The notes: generated by a model from the letters alone, not told the origin. DNA of 64,000 bases from CBDBCU01 sp965203435 (GCA_965203435.1 CBDBCU010000002.1:434001-498000); one strand, 5' to 3'. Counted from the stretch's first letter, positions 8,935-18,099 are shown. Made by a program: numbers and translations.

Positions 8935-8991
8935 TGAGGGCGGCGGCCGGAGAGCGGGAAGGATGGGGTTTCTATGCGGTAGTCCAAGCCC

Positions 8992-9456
8992 TCACCCCCG
9001 CCGGGGGGTATGCCGGTCGGCGCTGTCCAGCAGCAGGGTGACCGGGCCGTCGTTTTGCAGGGATACCTGCATATATTCCTGAAAAACGCCGGTGGCTACC
9101 GGCAGGCCGGCCTTGCGGAAAAGTTGGACGGCACAATCGTAGAGCCGCCGGGCCGTATCCGGAGCGGCGGCTGAGCTAAAGGAGGGCCGGCGGCCCTTGC
9201 GGGTGTCGGCGTACAGGGTGAACTGGCTGACCATCAGCAGCTCGGCGCCTACATCGAGGGCCGAGCGGTTAAAGCGGTTCTGCGTATCGGCAAAGATCCG
9301 CAGGTGAACCGTCTTGTCCACCAGATATTGGGCGTCGGTTTCGTCATCCCCGGCGGCGATGCCCAGCAGGATAACCAGGCCCGGCCCGATGCGGGCGATT
9401 TCCTGCCCCTCCACGGACACGGCGGCGTGGGCTACCCGTTGCAACAGGGCGCGCAC
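8992..9456 (-). CDS. dtd: D-aminoacyl-tRNA deacylase
   Basis: Hydrolyses D-amino acids (and mischarged Gly) from tRNA in the cytosol, proofreading translation. The 154-residue product is standard length and carries both active-site motifs: SQFTLYADTRKGRRPSF (residues ~77-93) and the Gly-cisPro motif in NDGPVTLLLDS (~134-144). The GTG at 9456 gives MRALLQRV, the normal family N-terminus. The zinc-ribbon gene ends 15 nt upstream on the same strand, so the two are probably cotranscribed. Confidence 0.95.
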   Translation of the reverse strand: MRALLQRVAHAAVSVEGQEIARIGPGLVILLGIAAGDDETDAQYLVDKTVHLRIFADTQNRFNRSALDVGAELLMVSQFTLYADTRKGRRPSFSSAAAPDTARRLYDCAVQLFRKAGLPVATGVFQEYMQVSLQNDGPVTLLLDSADRHTPRRG

Positions 9457-9471
9457 GGCCCAAGCGTCCGG

Positions 9472-9789
9472 TTAGGCGGCGGATTCGGCGGCCGCCGGAG
9501 CCGGGGTATCGCTTTTGGCCGCCGATTCGGCGGAATCCTTGCCGCCGGCCGGGGATTTGCCGTTGGCGTTGTCGGCGGTTTCCTTTTCCCCCTTTTCCGC
9601 CGGAGCCTTGGGCCGGCCGTAGTCGGTGGTGTAAAAGCCGGAGCCTTTGTAGATGACCGGAACGGCGTGGAAAACCCGCCGTCCGCTGCCGGAACAGAGC
9701 GGGCAGTCGCCGCGACCGGCCTCGCTGAAGCTCTGAACCAGCTCAAAGCGGTAATCGCAACTGGTGCATTGATAATCGTAGCGGGGCAA
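9472..9789 (-). CDS. FmdB/CxxC_CxxC-SSSS-type zinc ribbon protein
   Basis: A 105-residue protein starting LPRYDYQCTSCDYRFELVQS, the family hallmark, with a second CPLC pair at residues 29-32 completing the zinc ribbon. This is followed by YKGSGFYTTDYGR, also typical, and then a low-complexity Ala/Lys/Glu tail. The start is a TTG at 9789, chosen because GGGAGGA lies 6 nt upstream and the family begins MPxYxYxC; the longer open frame upstream runs into the IS element. The biochemical role of the family is not established; regulation of amide or nucleotide metabolism has been suggested. It is followed by dtd. Confidence 0.9.
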   Translation of the reverse strand: MPRYDYQCTSCDYRFELVQSFSEAGRGDCPLCSGSGRRVFHAVPVIYKGSGFYTTDYGRPKAPAEKGEKETADNANGKSPAGGKDSAESAAKSDTPAPAAAESAA

Positions 9790-9887
9790 AGTAAATCCTC
9801 CCGTAAGTTGTCCTTTCCCTTGACGGATAATGCCGAAAAATAATTTACCACTGCCGGCGGCCGCTGTCAACCGGAAAACCGCGGCAA

Positions 9888-11076
9888 CAGGGCAATTGCA
9901 TTTTAACCGGCCAAGATTTTCTGCAAGTAATCGCCGTCCCCGCCGGCCCTTTTCCGCTTGGCCTTGATACCTACCTTGCGCGTGGCATCCCGGCTCAGCA
10001 AGTTCAAAGCCATCTGCCGCACTACCGACAGGTTGCCGGCCGCATTGCCGGTTCGCGCCCGGCAATGATCCTCGTCAAAAGCCACATCCAGAACCCAATG
10101 CAGTTGGTTCTCAATGCCCCAATGGGCCCGGGCGCTTTCCAGGAACTCCGCGGCGGTCAGCAAGCGGCTGCTCACATAATAGCGCTGCTCCGTCGTCCCG
10201 ACCCCGGCCTGCCGTTCATAGCTGACCTGGGCCACGCTGCTCAATTGCGGCCATTCCCCGGCCGGGTCCATATAGGACAATTCCTCCCGGTCCGTGATGA
10301 CCCGGCACTGGCGGACTTCCAAGCGGCCATGCCCTTTGCTGACCTCCCGGCAGATACCCAGGGGATCCCACTCCTCCGCGCAGCGGAAAGCGTCTTGCCG
10401 CTGGTCGTACAATTGCCCCTGATTGCCTTTGACCGCCAGCAGATAGTCGGCTTCGCTAGCCACGATTTGCCGGGCGATAGACTTCTGGCAGCCCATCGCG
10501 TCAATGGTCACCAGGCAACCCCGCAAATCCAGCCGCGCCAGCAGTTGGGGAATGGCCGTGATTTCGTTGGATTTGGCCGCCGTCTTGACCTGCCCCCGGG
10601 TCAGCCGGTTGGCCGTGGCCCAAGCGCTGACCCGGGGCAGCGGCCGCCGCCCGGAGCCGCGGTCGCCGCTGCCACGCAAAGTCTTGCCGTCAATGGCGAC
10701 CACTTCTCCCTGGGTCAGCTCGCTTATGGAGCGCACCCAGTCCAGAAAGCCGGCTTGAAACTGCTCCGGATCCCGCCGGCTGAATACCCGCCCCAAGGTA
10801 TCGTGGGAGGGTATACCGTTGGGCAAGGCGAGAAAACTCCCCAGCCACTCGGCTTTGGCCTGGCCGAACTCAGCGATTTCCACCCAATTGTCGGCCCCGC
10901 AAATCACCGCGCAGATCGTCAGGGCTACGATGTCCAGCAAATTGTGCCGCTGGTCCCGCTCAATGCGCGGATCGGCCAATCCTTGAAAATGCTCCCTAAT
11001 CACTGCCAGCCCCTCCTCAGCATTTTCGGGCTATTCTATACCTTTATCCTCCTGAAATTAAAATGCAATTGCCCTG
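9888..11076 (-). mobile_element. ISAs1-type insertion sequence, complete (1189 bp)
   Basis: Bounded by perfect 19-bp terminal inverted repeats: CAGGGCAATTGCATTTTAA at 9888-9906 and its reverse complement at 11058-11076. It encloses a single intact transposase gene. Immediate flanks (GCGGCAA on the left, AATCCGC on the right) show no clear target-site duplication, so either the duplication has decayed or the ends recombined. It sits between the FmdB/dtd pair and the ketopantoate-reductase-like gene, 116 bp before that gene's ATG. Confidence 0.93.
9903..11003 (-). CDS. ISAs1 family transposase
   Basis: DDE transposase of 366 residues, full length for the family. Seen motifs: the N-terminal DPRIERDQRHNLLDIVAL helix-turn region, first Asp in VVAIDGKTLRGS (~residue 99), second Asp in LVTIDAMGCQKSIA (~168), a long central beta segment YLLAVKGNQ, and the catalytic Glu in HWGIENQLHWVLDVAFDED (~306). 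The start is GTG at 11003; the stop lies only 15 bp inside the left terminal repeat. There is no frameshift or internal stop, so the element could be active. Confidence 0.95.
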   Translation of the reverse strand: MIREHFQGLADPRIERDQRHNLLDIVALTICAVICGADNWVEIAEFGQAKAEWLGSFLALPNGIPSHDTLGRVFSRRDPEQFQAGFLDWVRSISELTQGEVVAIDGKTLRGSGDRGSGRRPLPRVSAWATANRLTRGQVKTAAKSNEITAIPQLLARLDLRGCLVTIDAMGCQKSIARQIVASEADYLLAVKGNQGQLYDQRQDAFRCAEEWDPLGICREVSKGHGRLEVRQCRVITDREELSYMDPAGEWPQLSSVAQVSYERQAGVGTTEQRYYVSSRLLTAAEFLESARAHWGIENQLHWVLDVAFDEDHCRARTGNAAGNLSVVRQMALNLLSRDATRKVGIKAKRKRAGGDGDYLQKILAG

Positions 11077-11192
11077 AATCCGCTATCCCTACCCTCCCGC
11101 CCCGGTTTATGCTATCCTATCCCCCAACCCAAACCGGGGAAACCGGCAAACCCCTTTCCCCAAGAAACCGCTTTCAGGAGGCCAACCCCCTT

Positions 11193-12239
11193 ATGACCGA
11201 AAAAATCGCCATTATGGGCGCCGGCGCCTTGGGCAGCTATGTGGGCGCTTTTCTCACCCGGGCCGGCGAGGATGTCACCTTTATCGATATGTGGCCGGAA
11301 CACGTGAACCAAATGCGCGCCGCCGGCCTCCGCGCCAGCGGCAGCCAGGGCGACTTTACCGTGCCGGTCAATGCCCTGCACCTGACCGACGCCCAGGCTA
11401 TCGTCGAACCCTTCGACCTGGCCTTTATCGCCATGAAGTCCTACGATACCGAGTGGGCTACCCACTTCATCAAGCGCTATGTCCGGCCCGAAGGCTTTTT
11501 CATCTCCCTGCAAAACTGCTGGAACGACCCGGTCATCGGCGAAATCGTCGGCCATCACCGGGAAATGGGCTGCATCGCCTCCCATATCGAGGTAGCCCTG
11601 TGGGAGCCGGGCCATGTGCTGCGCGGCGGCGAGCCGGGGCGCAATCACGGCCATGTGGTCTTTCGGGTCGGCGAGCAGGACGGGCAAATCACCCCCCGCA
11701 GCGAGGCCATTGCCCAAAAGCTGGACGGCATCGACGCCGCCTATGCCACCGACAACCTGCCCGGCGAGCGCTGGGCCAAGCTGTGCCAGAACGGAATGGG
11801 CAACGCCATTTCCGCTATGTCCACCCTGGGCTCCCAGGATATGGCCCAGGATGCCCGCTGCCGGCGGATCCGGATTCAGCTGGCTAAAGAGGGAGCGCAG
11901 GTGGGCTTGGCCCAGGGCATTAAAGTGGTGGACATTAACGGCATCCCGGCGCAAACCTGGGCGGACGCCGACCGGGGGGATGTGTTTGAGGAGCTGGACG
12001 GGATAATGACCGGCCGCGGCGGACGGGTCAACTGGCTGGCCTCGATGGCGCAGGATGTGCATAAGGGCCGTCATTCGGAAATTGACTTTATGAACGGCCT
12101 GATTTGCCGCAAAGGCCGGGAAACCGGCATTCCCACCCCCTACCACGACGCCATAGTCGAGGCTATGCACGGCATCGACGACGGCTCGATCAAACCCGAC
12201 CCGTCCACCGTAGAGCGGATAATGGCGGCGGTGGCGTAA
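11193..12239 (+). CDS. 2-dehydropantoate 2-reductase-like (ApbA/PanE family) oxidoreductase
   Basis: NADPH-dependent reductase family; the classic reaction converts ketopantoate to pantoate in coenzyme A synthesis. The N-terminus MTEKIAIMGAGALGSYVGAF carries the GxGxxG Rossmann motif, FIAMKSYDT holds the conserved Lys, and the C-terminal helical domain includes AKLCQNGMGNAIS and the catalytic-helix region SMAQDVHKGRHSEIDFMNG. At 348 residues it is longer than PanE (about 300), and no other pantothenate gene is near, so a different 2-oxo-acid substrate is possible. The start is the ATG at 11193, with AGGAGG 11 nt upstream; the longer open frame extends into the IS and is not real. Confidence 0.88.
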   Translation: MTEKIAIMGAGALGSYVGAFLTRAGEDVTFIDMWPEHVNQMRAAGLRASGSQGDFTVPVNALHLTDAQAIVEPFDLAFIAMKSYDTEWATHFIKRYVRPEGFFISLQNCWNDPVIGEIVGHHREMGCIASHIEVALWEPGHVLRGGEPGRNHGHVVFRVGEQDGQITPRSEAIAQKLDGIDAAYATDNLPGERWAKLCQNGMGNAISAMSTLGSQDMAQDARCRRIRIQLAKEGAQVGLAQGIKVVDINGIPAQTWADADRGDVFEELDGIMTGRGGRVNWLASMAQDVHKGRHSEIDFMNGLICRKGRETGIPTPYHDAIVEAMHGIDDGSIKPDPSTVERIMAAVA

Positions 12240-12262
12240 ACCGATCCATCCTGAAACCGGCT

Positions 12263-12301
12263 GAAGGATGGGCCGGAATGGCGGCGGCCCATCCTTCGTT
12301 T
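12263..12301 (+). terminator. Rho-independent terminator of the ApbA/PanE-family gene
   Basis: Perfect 13-bp stem (12263-12275 with 12285-12297), 9-nt loop, then GTTT. It starts 24 nt after the stop codon. Confidence 0.8.
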
Positions 12302-12315
12302 CCCGCCACCGTTCT

Positions 12316-12343
12316 CATCCTTCAACAAGTTCAGGATGAGCGG
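12316..12343. repeat. Family C palindrome
   Basis: CATCCTTCAACAAGTTCAGG followed by ATGAGCGG. The rest of the 297-bp gap holds the upstream terminator and, at 12467-12472, a TATACT -10 box without a clear -35 that may serve argJ. Confidence 0.85.
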
Positions 12344-12536
12344 AAAGGGATGGGCTATCGGAGCGGCGACAATCAGCATGAACCCGCCTTATAGCCCCTC
12401 GGCCGCCAAAATCGCCTTTCCCCAAACCCGCCAAAAACCGCCATCCCCCATCCCTTTCCAATGTGTTATACTTTATTCTGATTTGCTGCCATTCCGATTG
12501 GGTTGCCGACCGCTTTTTTGCAGGGGGGAGTACGCT

Positions 12537-13757
12537 ATGTCCAGGGCCATAAACTTCGTCGACGGCGGAACTTTGACGACGCCCCAGGGTTTTCAGGCCG
12601 GGGCGACCTATGCCGGGCTGAAAACCTATGCCGAGGATAAGCTGGATTTGGGCATCCTCTTTTCGGAAAGGCCCTGCGCCGCCGCCGGCGTCTTTACCAC
12701 CAGCACCGTCAAATCCCCTACGGTAACCGTCAACCGCCAGCGCCTGGCCGCCGGCCAGCCGGTCAAAGGGTTCATCGTCAACGCCGGCATTGCCAATACC
12801 TGCGTCGGCGAACAGGGCTGGATTGACGCCGAGGAAATGACCACCCTGGCGGCGCAGAAAACCGGCGCGGCCCCCGCCGAAATCCTGGTATGCAGCACCG
12901 GCGTTATCGGCGTCGAGCTACCGATGGCCCTGATTCGTTCCGGGGTGGAACAGCTTGAATTGACCGGCAATGGCGGCGCGGCTCTGGCTAAAGCCATTAT
13001 GACCACCGACACCCGGCCCAAGGCGGCGGCGGTCAGCTTTGAGCTGGCCGGCCGCACCGTCCACCTGGGCGGCATTGCCAAAGGCTCCGGGATGATTCAT
13101 CCCGATATGGCGACGATGCTCTCTTTTCTGACCACCGACGCCGCCGTGGAACGGGAGTTTTTGCAGCAGGCTTTGGCCGAAACCGCCGCCGAAACCTATA
13201 ATATGCTGACAGTGGACGGCGACAGCAGCACTAACGACACGGTGTTGCTGCTGGCAAATGGCACGGCCCGGACGGCGGAAATAACCGCCGATTCTCCCGA
13301 GGCCGACACCTTTCGGGCCGCCCTGCGCGAGGTCTGCGTCTATCTGACCCGGGAATTGGCCCGGGATGGCGAGGGGGCCTCCCATCTGATTATGGTGGAA
13401 GTGGCCGGAGCCGCCGACACCGCCGACGCCCGCCGCGCCGCCAAAACCATCGCCGGCTCCAGCCTGGTCAAATCGGCGGTCTATGGGGCGGATCCCAACT
13501 GGGGCCGGGTATTGGCCGCCTTGGGCCGCAGCGGCGCGGCCGCCGACGAAGGGAAAATCGACCTCTTTGTCAACGGCGTCTGCATTATGGAAGCCGGCAA
13601 GCCCATTCCCTTTCACCGGGATGCGGTGGTAGCCCTGATGAAACGCCCGGAAGTGACTTTCCGCTTGCAGCTGAACCTGGGGCCGGGCGCGGCTACCGCC
13701 TGGGGCTGCGACCTGACCGAGGAATATGTAATCATCAACAGCGCCTATACTACCTGA
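12537..13757 (+). CDS. argJ: Bifunctional ornithine acetyltransferase / N-acetylglutamate synthase
   Basis: Transfers acetyl from N-acetylornithine to glutamate, closing the acetyl cycle of arginine synthesis. The 406-residue precursor contains the autocleavage site in KGSGMIHPDMATMLSF, where the Thr after Ala becomes the nucleophile of the beta chain. Other signatures are GNANACTG-like VNAGIANTCVGEQG near residue 82, TMLTVDGDSSTNDT-like NMLTVDGDSSTNDT near 222, and the C-terminal GCDLTEEYVIINSAYTT. The start is the ATG at 12537 after a GGGGGGAG box; upstream open frame is not conserved. argB follows 170 bp later on the same strand, but argC and argD are not in the window. Confidence 0.97.
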   Translation: MSRAINFVDGGTLTTPQGFQAGATYAGLKTYAEDKLDLGILFSERPCAAAGVFTTSTVKSPTVTVNRQRLAAGQPVKGFIVNAGIANTCVGEQGWIDAEEMTTLAAQKTGAAPAEILVCSTGVIGVELPMALIRSGVEQLELTGNGGAALAKAIMTTDTRPKAAAVSFELAGRTVHLGGIAKGSGMIHPDMATMLSFLTTDAAVEREFLQQALAETAAETYNMLTVDGDSSTNDTVLLLANGTARTAEITADSPEADTFRAALREVCVYLTRELARDGEGASHLIMVEVAGAADTADARRAAKTIAGSSLVKSAVYGADPNWGRVLAALGRSGAAADEGKIDLFVNGVCIMEAGKPIPFHRDAVVALMKRPEVTFRLQLNLGPGAATAWGCDLTEEYVIINSAYTT

Positions 13758-13818
13758 ACCGCTCTGTTGAGGATGAATCCCCCAAGCCAAGGGGATGGCA
13801 GAACTTGCGGAAACCGCC

Positions 13819-13859
13819 AATCCTCCCCAGGCCCGGGCTGCGGGCCGGTGGGGGGGATT
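13819..13859 (+). other. GC-rich hairpin between argJ and argB
   Basis: AATCCTCCCC pairs imperfectly with GGGGGGATT across an inner perfect 6-bp stem (GGCCCG/CGGGCC). It has no T-tract, so it may be an RNA-stability or attenuation structure rather than a terminator. Role is a guess. Confidence 0.4.
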
Positions 13860-13927
13860 CCTGCCTTTGCCGCCGGGTTAAACATCGGCGGCCGAGGCCC
13901 TAAACTTTTTCCTATGGGGAGGTCGGA

Positions 13928-14713
13928 GTGGCCGGCCCGCCGTTAGTGGTAAAAATCGGGGGCAGCACTTTGGGCCGCCACGACACCAGCCTGCACGACC
14001 TGGTTGCGCTCCAGCGGCAGGGCCGGCCGGTGGTGGTGGTCCACGGCGGCGGCCCGGTCATCTCCCAATGGATGCAGCGGCAAGGCATTCCGCCGCGCTT
14101 TGTCAACGGCCTGCGCGTTACTGACGCCGCCAGCCTGGACATCGTCGTCGCCGTGCTGACCGGCTTGGTCAACAAGGAACTGGTGGCGTTGCTGCATACC
14201 CTGGGCGGCCGGGCTTTGGGCCTCAGCGGCCTGGACGCCGGCTTGTTACAAGCCCGCATCGCCAATCCGGAGCTGGGCTATGTAGGCGAAATTACCCAAG
14301 TCAACCCGGAGCCGCTGACCGCATTGCTGGACAACGGCTATATTCCCATCCTGGCCCCCCTGGCGATGCAGGAAGCCGATGGCAGCGACCACGCCGGCGG
14401 CCCGCTGAATGTCAATGGCGATACCGTGGCCGGAGAATTGGCCGCCGTCCTGGGCGCGGAACGGCTGATTTTCCTCACCGATGTTCCTGGCCTAATGGAC
14501 GCCAACGGACGAGTTTTGCCCCGGTTGGACAAACGGCGGGCTCGGTTGCTACTGCGCTCCGATGTGGTGCGCGGCGGGATGATTCCCAAGTTGGAAGCCG
14601 GCCTGCGCGCCTTGGAAACGGCCCCGGTCGTCGACATTGTGGACGGTCGGGAACCGGGAGCCCTGCTGAACTGCGCCGCCGGCCAAGGAACCGGCACCCG
14701 GATTATGGGGTAG
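13928..14713 (+). CDS. argB: Acetylglutamate kinase
   Basis: Phosphorylates N-acetylglutamate, the second step of arginine synthesis; usually the arginine-feedback point. The 261-residue amino-acid-kinase fold shows LVVKIGGSTL at the N-terminus, VVVHGGGPVISQWM, the substrate motif RFVNGLRVTD, NVNGDTVAGELAAVLGAERLIFLTDVPGLMD for nucleotide binding and the C-terminal RGGMIPKLEAGLRALE. The start is a GTG at 13928 with GGAGG 5 nt upstream. It is in an arg pair with argJ. It stops 13 bp from the convergent PPOX gene. Confidence 0.96.
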   Translation: MAGPPLVVKIGGSTLGRHDTSLHDLVALQRQGRPVVVVHGGGPVISQWMQRQGIPPRFVNGLRVTDAASLDIVVAVLTGLVNKELVALLHTLGGRALGLSGLDAGLLQARIANPELGYVGEITQVNPEPLTALLDNGYIPILAPLAMQEADGSDHAGGPLNVNGDTVAGELAAVLGAERLIFLTDVPGLMDANGRVLPRLDKRRARLLLRSDVVRGGMIPKLEAGLRALETAPVVDIVDGREPGALLNCAAGQGTGTRIMG

Positions 14714-14726
14714 GGGGATTTCCCGG

Positions 14727-15185
14727 TCAGCCGGCATCCCATTCCACTACCCGCGCCGCGGTCAAGCGGATTACCGGGTTTTCGTCCAGGTCCATATCCC
14801 GATATTGGGGATACTTTTGCCGGAGTTGGGCAAGGGCGCTTTGCCGCTCCGGGTTGGCGGCGGCCTGGTCGGCGGTCAGCAGTTCCGCCGGGCCGGTGAT
14901 GAGGAGGTACCAGAGTTGACTCCAGTCGGCCGGGTCATAGTGGTCGACCAGCAGGGCGGCTTGGGGATTTTCCAGGATATTGCGGACCCGGCGCAGGCGG
15001 GTCAAGGCGGCGCGCTTGGGCTTTTGATCCAGGACGGAATAGATACGGCAATCGGCGGCGCCGGGACTGCCGTCCAAGACAAAGCAGACCGGGATGAGGT
15101 GGGGGGCGGCATCGGCTCCGGCCGTAGCCAGCCGGCCCACCGGAGCGGTTTCCAGCCGCCGGATTTGTTGCGGGGTGAGCTGCAT
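14727..15185 (-). CDS. PPOX-class (pyridoxamine-phosphate-oxidase fold) probable F420- or flavin-dependent enzyme
   Basis: A 152-residue split-barrel protein: QIRRLETAPVGRLATAGADAAPHLIPVCFVLDG at the N-terminus, KPKRAALTRLRRVRNILENPQAALLVDHYDPADWSQLWYLLITG in the middle and the terminal VIRLTAARVVEWDAG. This pattern matches the Rv0121-like PPOX subgroup proposed to bind F420, but cofactor choice cannot be read here and FMN or heme is possible. The ATG at 15185 has AAAGGAG 12 nt upstream. It is convergent with argB and has no obvious partner gene. Confidence 0.85.
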   Translation of the reverse strand: MQLTPQQIRRLETAPVGRLATAGADAAPHLIPVCFVLDGSPGAADCRIYSVLDQKPKRAALTRLRRVRNILENPQAALLVDHYDPADWSQLWYLLITGPAELLTADQAAANPERQSALAQLRQKYPQYRDMDLDENPVIRLTAARVVEWDAG

Positions 15186-15267
15186 ATCGTTGAACTGCTC
15201 CTTTGGAACGGTCCTTCCCGCATCTTACCACCATTCCCGCCGCTCTACTGCCAATTCCGCCGCTTTA

Positions 15268-15369
15268 CCGTCCTTCCCGCGCAAGCGGGAATCCCGAACG
15301 GTACTGCCAAAGACCGGCCTAATATCAAGCGGGCATTCCTAGATTCCCGCTTACGCGGGAATGACGGTA
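15268..15369. repeat. Family A palindrome pair
   Basis: Copies near 15273-15292 and 15343-15362, inverted, with ACCGT and ACGGT ends. It lies between the PPOX gene and the first large glycosyltransferase gene. Confidence 0.88.
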
Positions 15370-15393
15370 GCTATATGCCCTTGCCCACCCGCC

Positions 15394-18099
15394 TTACCGT
15401 TCCATCACCAATTCCGCCGCCCACACTTCCCCTTGACCGGTGCGAATTTCCTTGACCGGATAGTCCGGCAAAGGAACAGTTGCCAGACATTTGCCATCGA
15501 AGTGGCCGCCCCAGCGGGCAAAGGCAAAATCCAAGTTGGCAAAGCCGGCGGCCTGCCGTTCCGGCGGCAAATCAGCCCTATCCACCGGGAGGATATGCAG
15601 GAAAAAGCCGGCCGCCGTATCCGCCGCCGCGCAGGTTTCCCGCAAGTAAATCAGTTGGTTGTCCTGAATATACAGGTCAAAATTGGAACGGGCCGCCGGT
15701 TGAATATCAGATAAAGCGGCATAAACCGCCCGCAAATCATCCGAATTGGCCGGCGGGTAAAGGTTAGTTTCCCAAATCCCGGCTTGCCCGGTGCGGATTT
15801 CGGCGATGGGATAGTCCGGCAAGGGATAGGCCGCCAGACACTTCCCCCCGGGCCGGCCGCCGTACTGGCCCAGGGAAAAATCCCGATTGTCAAAGCCATT
15901 GTCCCGGTGTCGCTCCGGCAAATCCGCCAAGTTGACCGGGTAGATGTGCAGGGTTAGGGGGGTGGCATATTCGGCTTGAGCGCAGTTCTCCTTGGCGTAA
16001 AGCAGGCGGTAGCCGCCGGCATTGTCCTGCTCCAGGAAAACCGCAAAGGCATCGGGATCCGGCGGCGGCTGTTGGCTCCGCAATTCGGCGATGTGTTCCC
16101 GCAGCCCGGGCGGCGACAGGCTGTAGAGTTCCTCCCAGATTGCGAACGGCCCGGCCGGATCCGGAGGATGCTGGGCCAGGATAATGTCGCCCCGGGCCGC
16201 GGCCGGGAGCTGAATAACGGCCAGGCAAAGACCATCCAGCCGTACCGGGTAATTGCTCAGCCGACGGGGATAAATATAGGCGCTGACGGCGGCGGCCGGC
16301 GGCGGCAGTAGTTCCGGATCCGGCGGGAAAAGTTTCACTCTGAACCAAGTATCCGGGCCGGCCGGCGGGCAGTTTTCCTTAATAAAGGTCAGCCTTTTAT
16401 CGTTAAGATAGACCTTGTAATCGGCGCGGATAATGGGTTCCTCAGCCACGGCTTGGCGGTATATTTCCCGGTAGGCCGCCACGGCCGCCGGCGTCATCCG
16501 GGCGGAATCCAGCGGCCGCACCGCGATAAGGGTATTGTTGTAAAGGCGGAAACGGTAGGCCGCATTAAAGGCCAAATCCGGCTGACTGCCCTCCGGCTGA
16601 TAAAGCAGTTCATAATCGGCGCGGCCGTCCCCCGCCGGGGGCAATAGACGCTGGCCGCCGGCCGGCGGGAGGGTGGACCGCCGTGACCGGGTTCGCACCG
16701 CCAGGGTTTCGTCGGGATGGCGTTCCAGCAGATACTCTAATCCCGGCCGATACGCCAATTTCCAGTGATCCAGATTATACTGCGTCCGCAACTGCTCCGG
16801 AGTAGTCCGATCCACCAGGAAATTGAAATAGCCGTATTGGAGGGGATGGAGTTGTATCACCTGGAGCAGAATCAAGCCCAAGCCCGTTCCCATCAGGAAT
16901 AGCGTTCCGGCCGGCCAAGGCCGTTGCCGCCGCAAACCGGCCCACAGCCAGGCCAGGCCCCCGGCCGCCAGCAGGCCAAAGGGCGCATACAGAAAATAGA
17001 AATGCCGCCAATCGTTGTTCTGACTGGAACCCAGCAGGGCGGCGGCCAGCGGCGGCAGCAGAAAGACCGCCAGGGCCAGCAGTAGAAAACGCTGCCGGGT
17101 ATTGCGGAAAAAAGCCCCGGGCCGGCCAATCACCCGGGCCACTACCGCCGCCGCGCCGATGCCGCCCAGCAGCAGGATTAACGGCGGCGTGGTAATGCCG
17201 AACCAGGCCGCGGTGTAATGCGGCGGCAGTTCGTTAGACCAATACAGCTGCCCCTGGAACAGCTGCCACAAAACCGTAGGATGGTCCATCGTCAAGGCCA
17301 GGCTCGCCGCCAGATAGTCCCCCGGATTAGTCCAGGCATAAGGCGCCAGGGCATACACCGTCAATCCGGCGGTTAAAGTGAACAGCCCGGCGGTCAACAG
17401 GATCCTTTTCCGTTCCGGCCCGTCCCCGGCATAAAACAAATCCAGCCCCCGCATAGCGATAATGGCGGGAAACAGCATCACCCCCATAATCCGCAGGTTG
17501 GTCAGCAGCCCTACCGCTATACCCAATAGCACGAAAGCCCCGAGGGTATCCCGGCGGAAAGCCCGTTCCAGTAGATACAGGGCGATGCTGAACATACTGA
17601 GAAAAACCGGGTCTTTGGAATTGAGAAAGGAATGGGCGTAAATGCGGGGATGCAGCAGAAAAATCAGCAGAGCCAGGATAGCGAGCAGCCGGCTGCCGAA
17701 CAGCCGATAAGCCAATAGGTAGCAGAAATAACCGCCGACAATAAAGAACAAATGGGTAAGGATTGAACGCAGGCGGTGGATTTGGTAGTAATCCGTCAGG
17801 CCCAGAGCACGCTCGGCCAGCAGCAAGGGCAGCTCAAAGGCAATGCCATAAACCCGGTCATGGTAATTGGGCGTGGCAATGCGGTCGGCTTGCCCCAGGA
17901 TATAGTCCAAGTTGGCTTGAGCAATGCGCCGCTGATTCGTCTCATCCGGGCTGACGCTGTAATCCCCGGCCGTCGCCAATCCGACCAGCATAAAAAGGGC
18001 GCAAATCAGCAGGCCGCTGTGGACGATCAGGAAGTTCAGCGCCGCCGCCCGATTTACGCCGGAAAGTCGCGGGGATATGCGGAGCAGCGGCGGAAACAT
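15394..18099 (-). CDS. GT-C (GT39-like) membrane glycosyltransferase with three C-terminal modules, paralogue 1
   Basis: Predicted polyprenyl-phosphate-sugar-dependent glycosyltransferase of the inner membrane. Of 901 residues, about 1-430 form a multi-span GT-C domain: first helix at 28-45, acidic dyad Asp52-Glu53 in the first outer loop, HPRIYAHSFLNSKD (150-163), and NNDWRHFYFLYAPF in a later loop. The remainder is soluble and holds three related ~115-residue modules (about 550-671, 672-786, 787-901). Each module has a conserved Cys pair (ENC/ETC and GKCL/GLCL) and the signature LPDYPV-EIRTGQ, suggesting a disulfide-stabilised exported domain. The ATG is 7 nt after a TGCTATAAT box, so the mRNA should be leaderless. 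Substrate and acceptor are unknown. Confidence 0.85.
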   Translation of the reverse strand: MFPPLLRISPRLSGVNRAAALNFLIVHSGLLICALFMLVGLATAGDYSVSPDETNQRRIAQANLDYILGQADRIATPNYHDRVYGIAFELPLLLAERALGLTDYYQIHRLRSILTHLFFIVGGYFCYLLAYRLFGSRLLAILALLIFLLHPRIYAHSFLNSKDPVFLSMFSIALYLLERAFRRDTLGAFVLLGIAVGLLTNLRIMGVMLFPAIIAMRGLDLFYAGDGPERKRILLTAGLFTLTAGLTVYALAPYAWTNPGDYLAASLALTMDHPTVLWQLFQGQLYWSNELPPHYTAAWFGITTPPLILLLGGIGAAAVVARVIGRPGAFFRNTRQRFLLLALAVFLLPPLAAALLGSSQNNDWRHFYFLYAPFGLLAAGGLAWLWAGLRRQRPWPAGTLFLMGTGLGLILLQVIQLHPLQYGYFNFLVDRTTPEQLRTQYNLDHWKLAYRPGLEYLLERHPDETLAVRTRSRRSTLPPAGGQRLLPPAGDGRADYELLYQPEGSQPDLAFNAAYRFRLYNNTLIAVRPLDSARMTPAAVAAYREIYRQAVAEEPIIRADYKVYLNDKRLTFIKENCPPAGPDTWFRVKLFPPDPELLPPPAAAVSAYIYPRRLSNYPVRLDGLCLAVIQLPAAARGDIILAQHPPDPAGPFAIWEELYSLSPPGLREHIAELRSQQPPPDPDAFAVFLEQDNAGGYRLLYAKENCAQAEYATPLTLHIYPVNLADLPERHRDNGFDNRDFSLGQYGGRPGGKCLAAYPLPDYPIAEIRTGQAGIWETNLYPPANSDDLRAVYAALSDIQPAARSNFDLYIQDNQLIYLRETCAAADTAAGFFLHILPVDRADLPPERQAAGFANLDFAFARWGGHFDGKCLATVPLPDYPVKEIRTGQGEVWAAELVMER

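Noticed and set aside
11112..12170. Antisense frame opposite the ketopantoate-reductase-like gene
   Set aside because: Low-complexity shadow translation with no ribosome site; the sense gene has a Rossmann motif and a ribosome site.
12467..12472. Full argJ promoter
   Set aside because: TATACT is a good -10, but the expected -35 position (12444-12449) is C-rich and does not match; I mention the -10 only.
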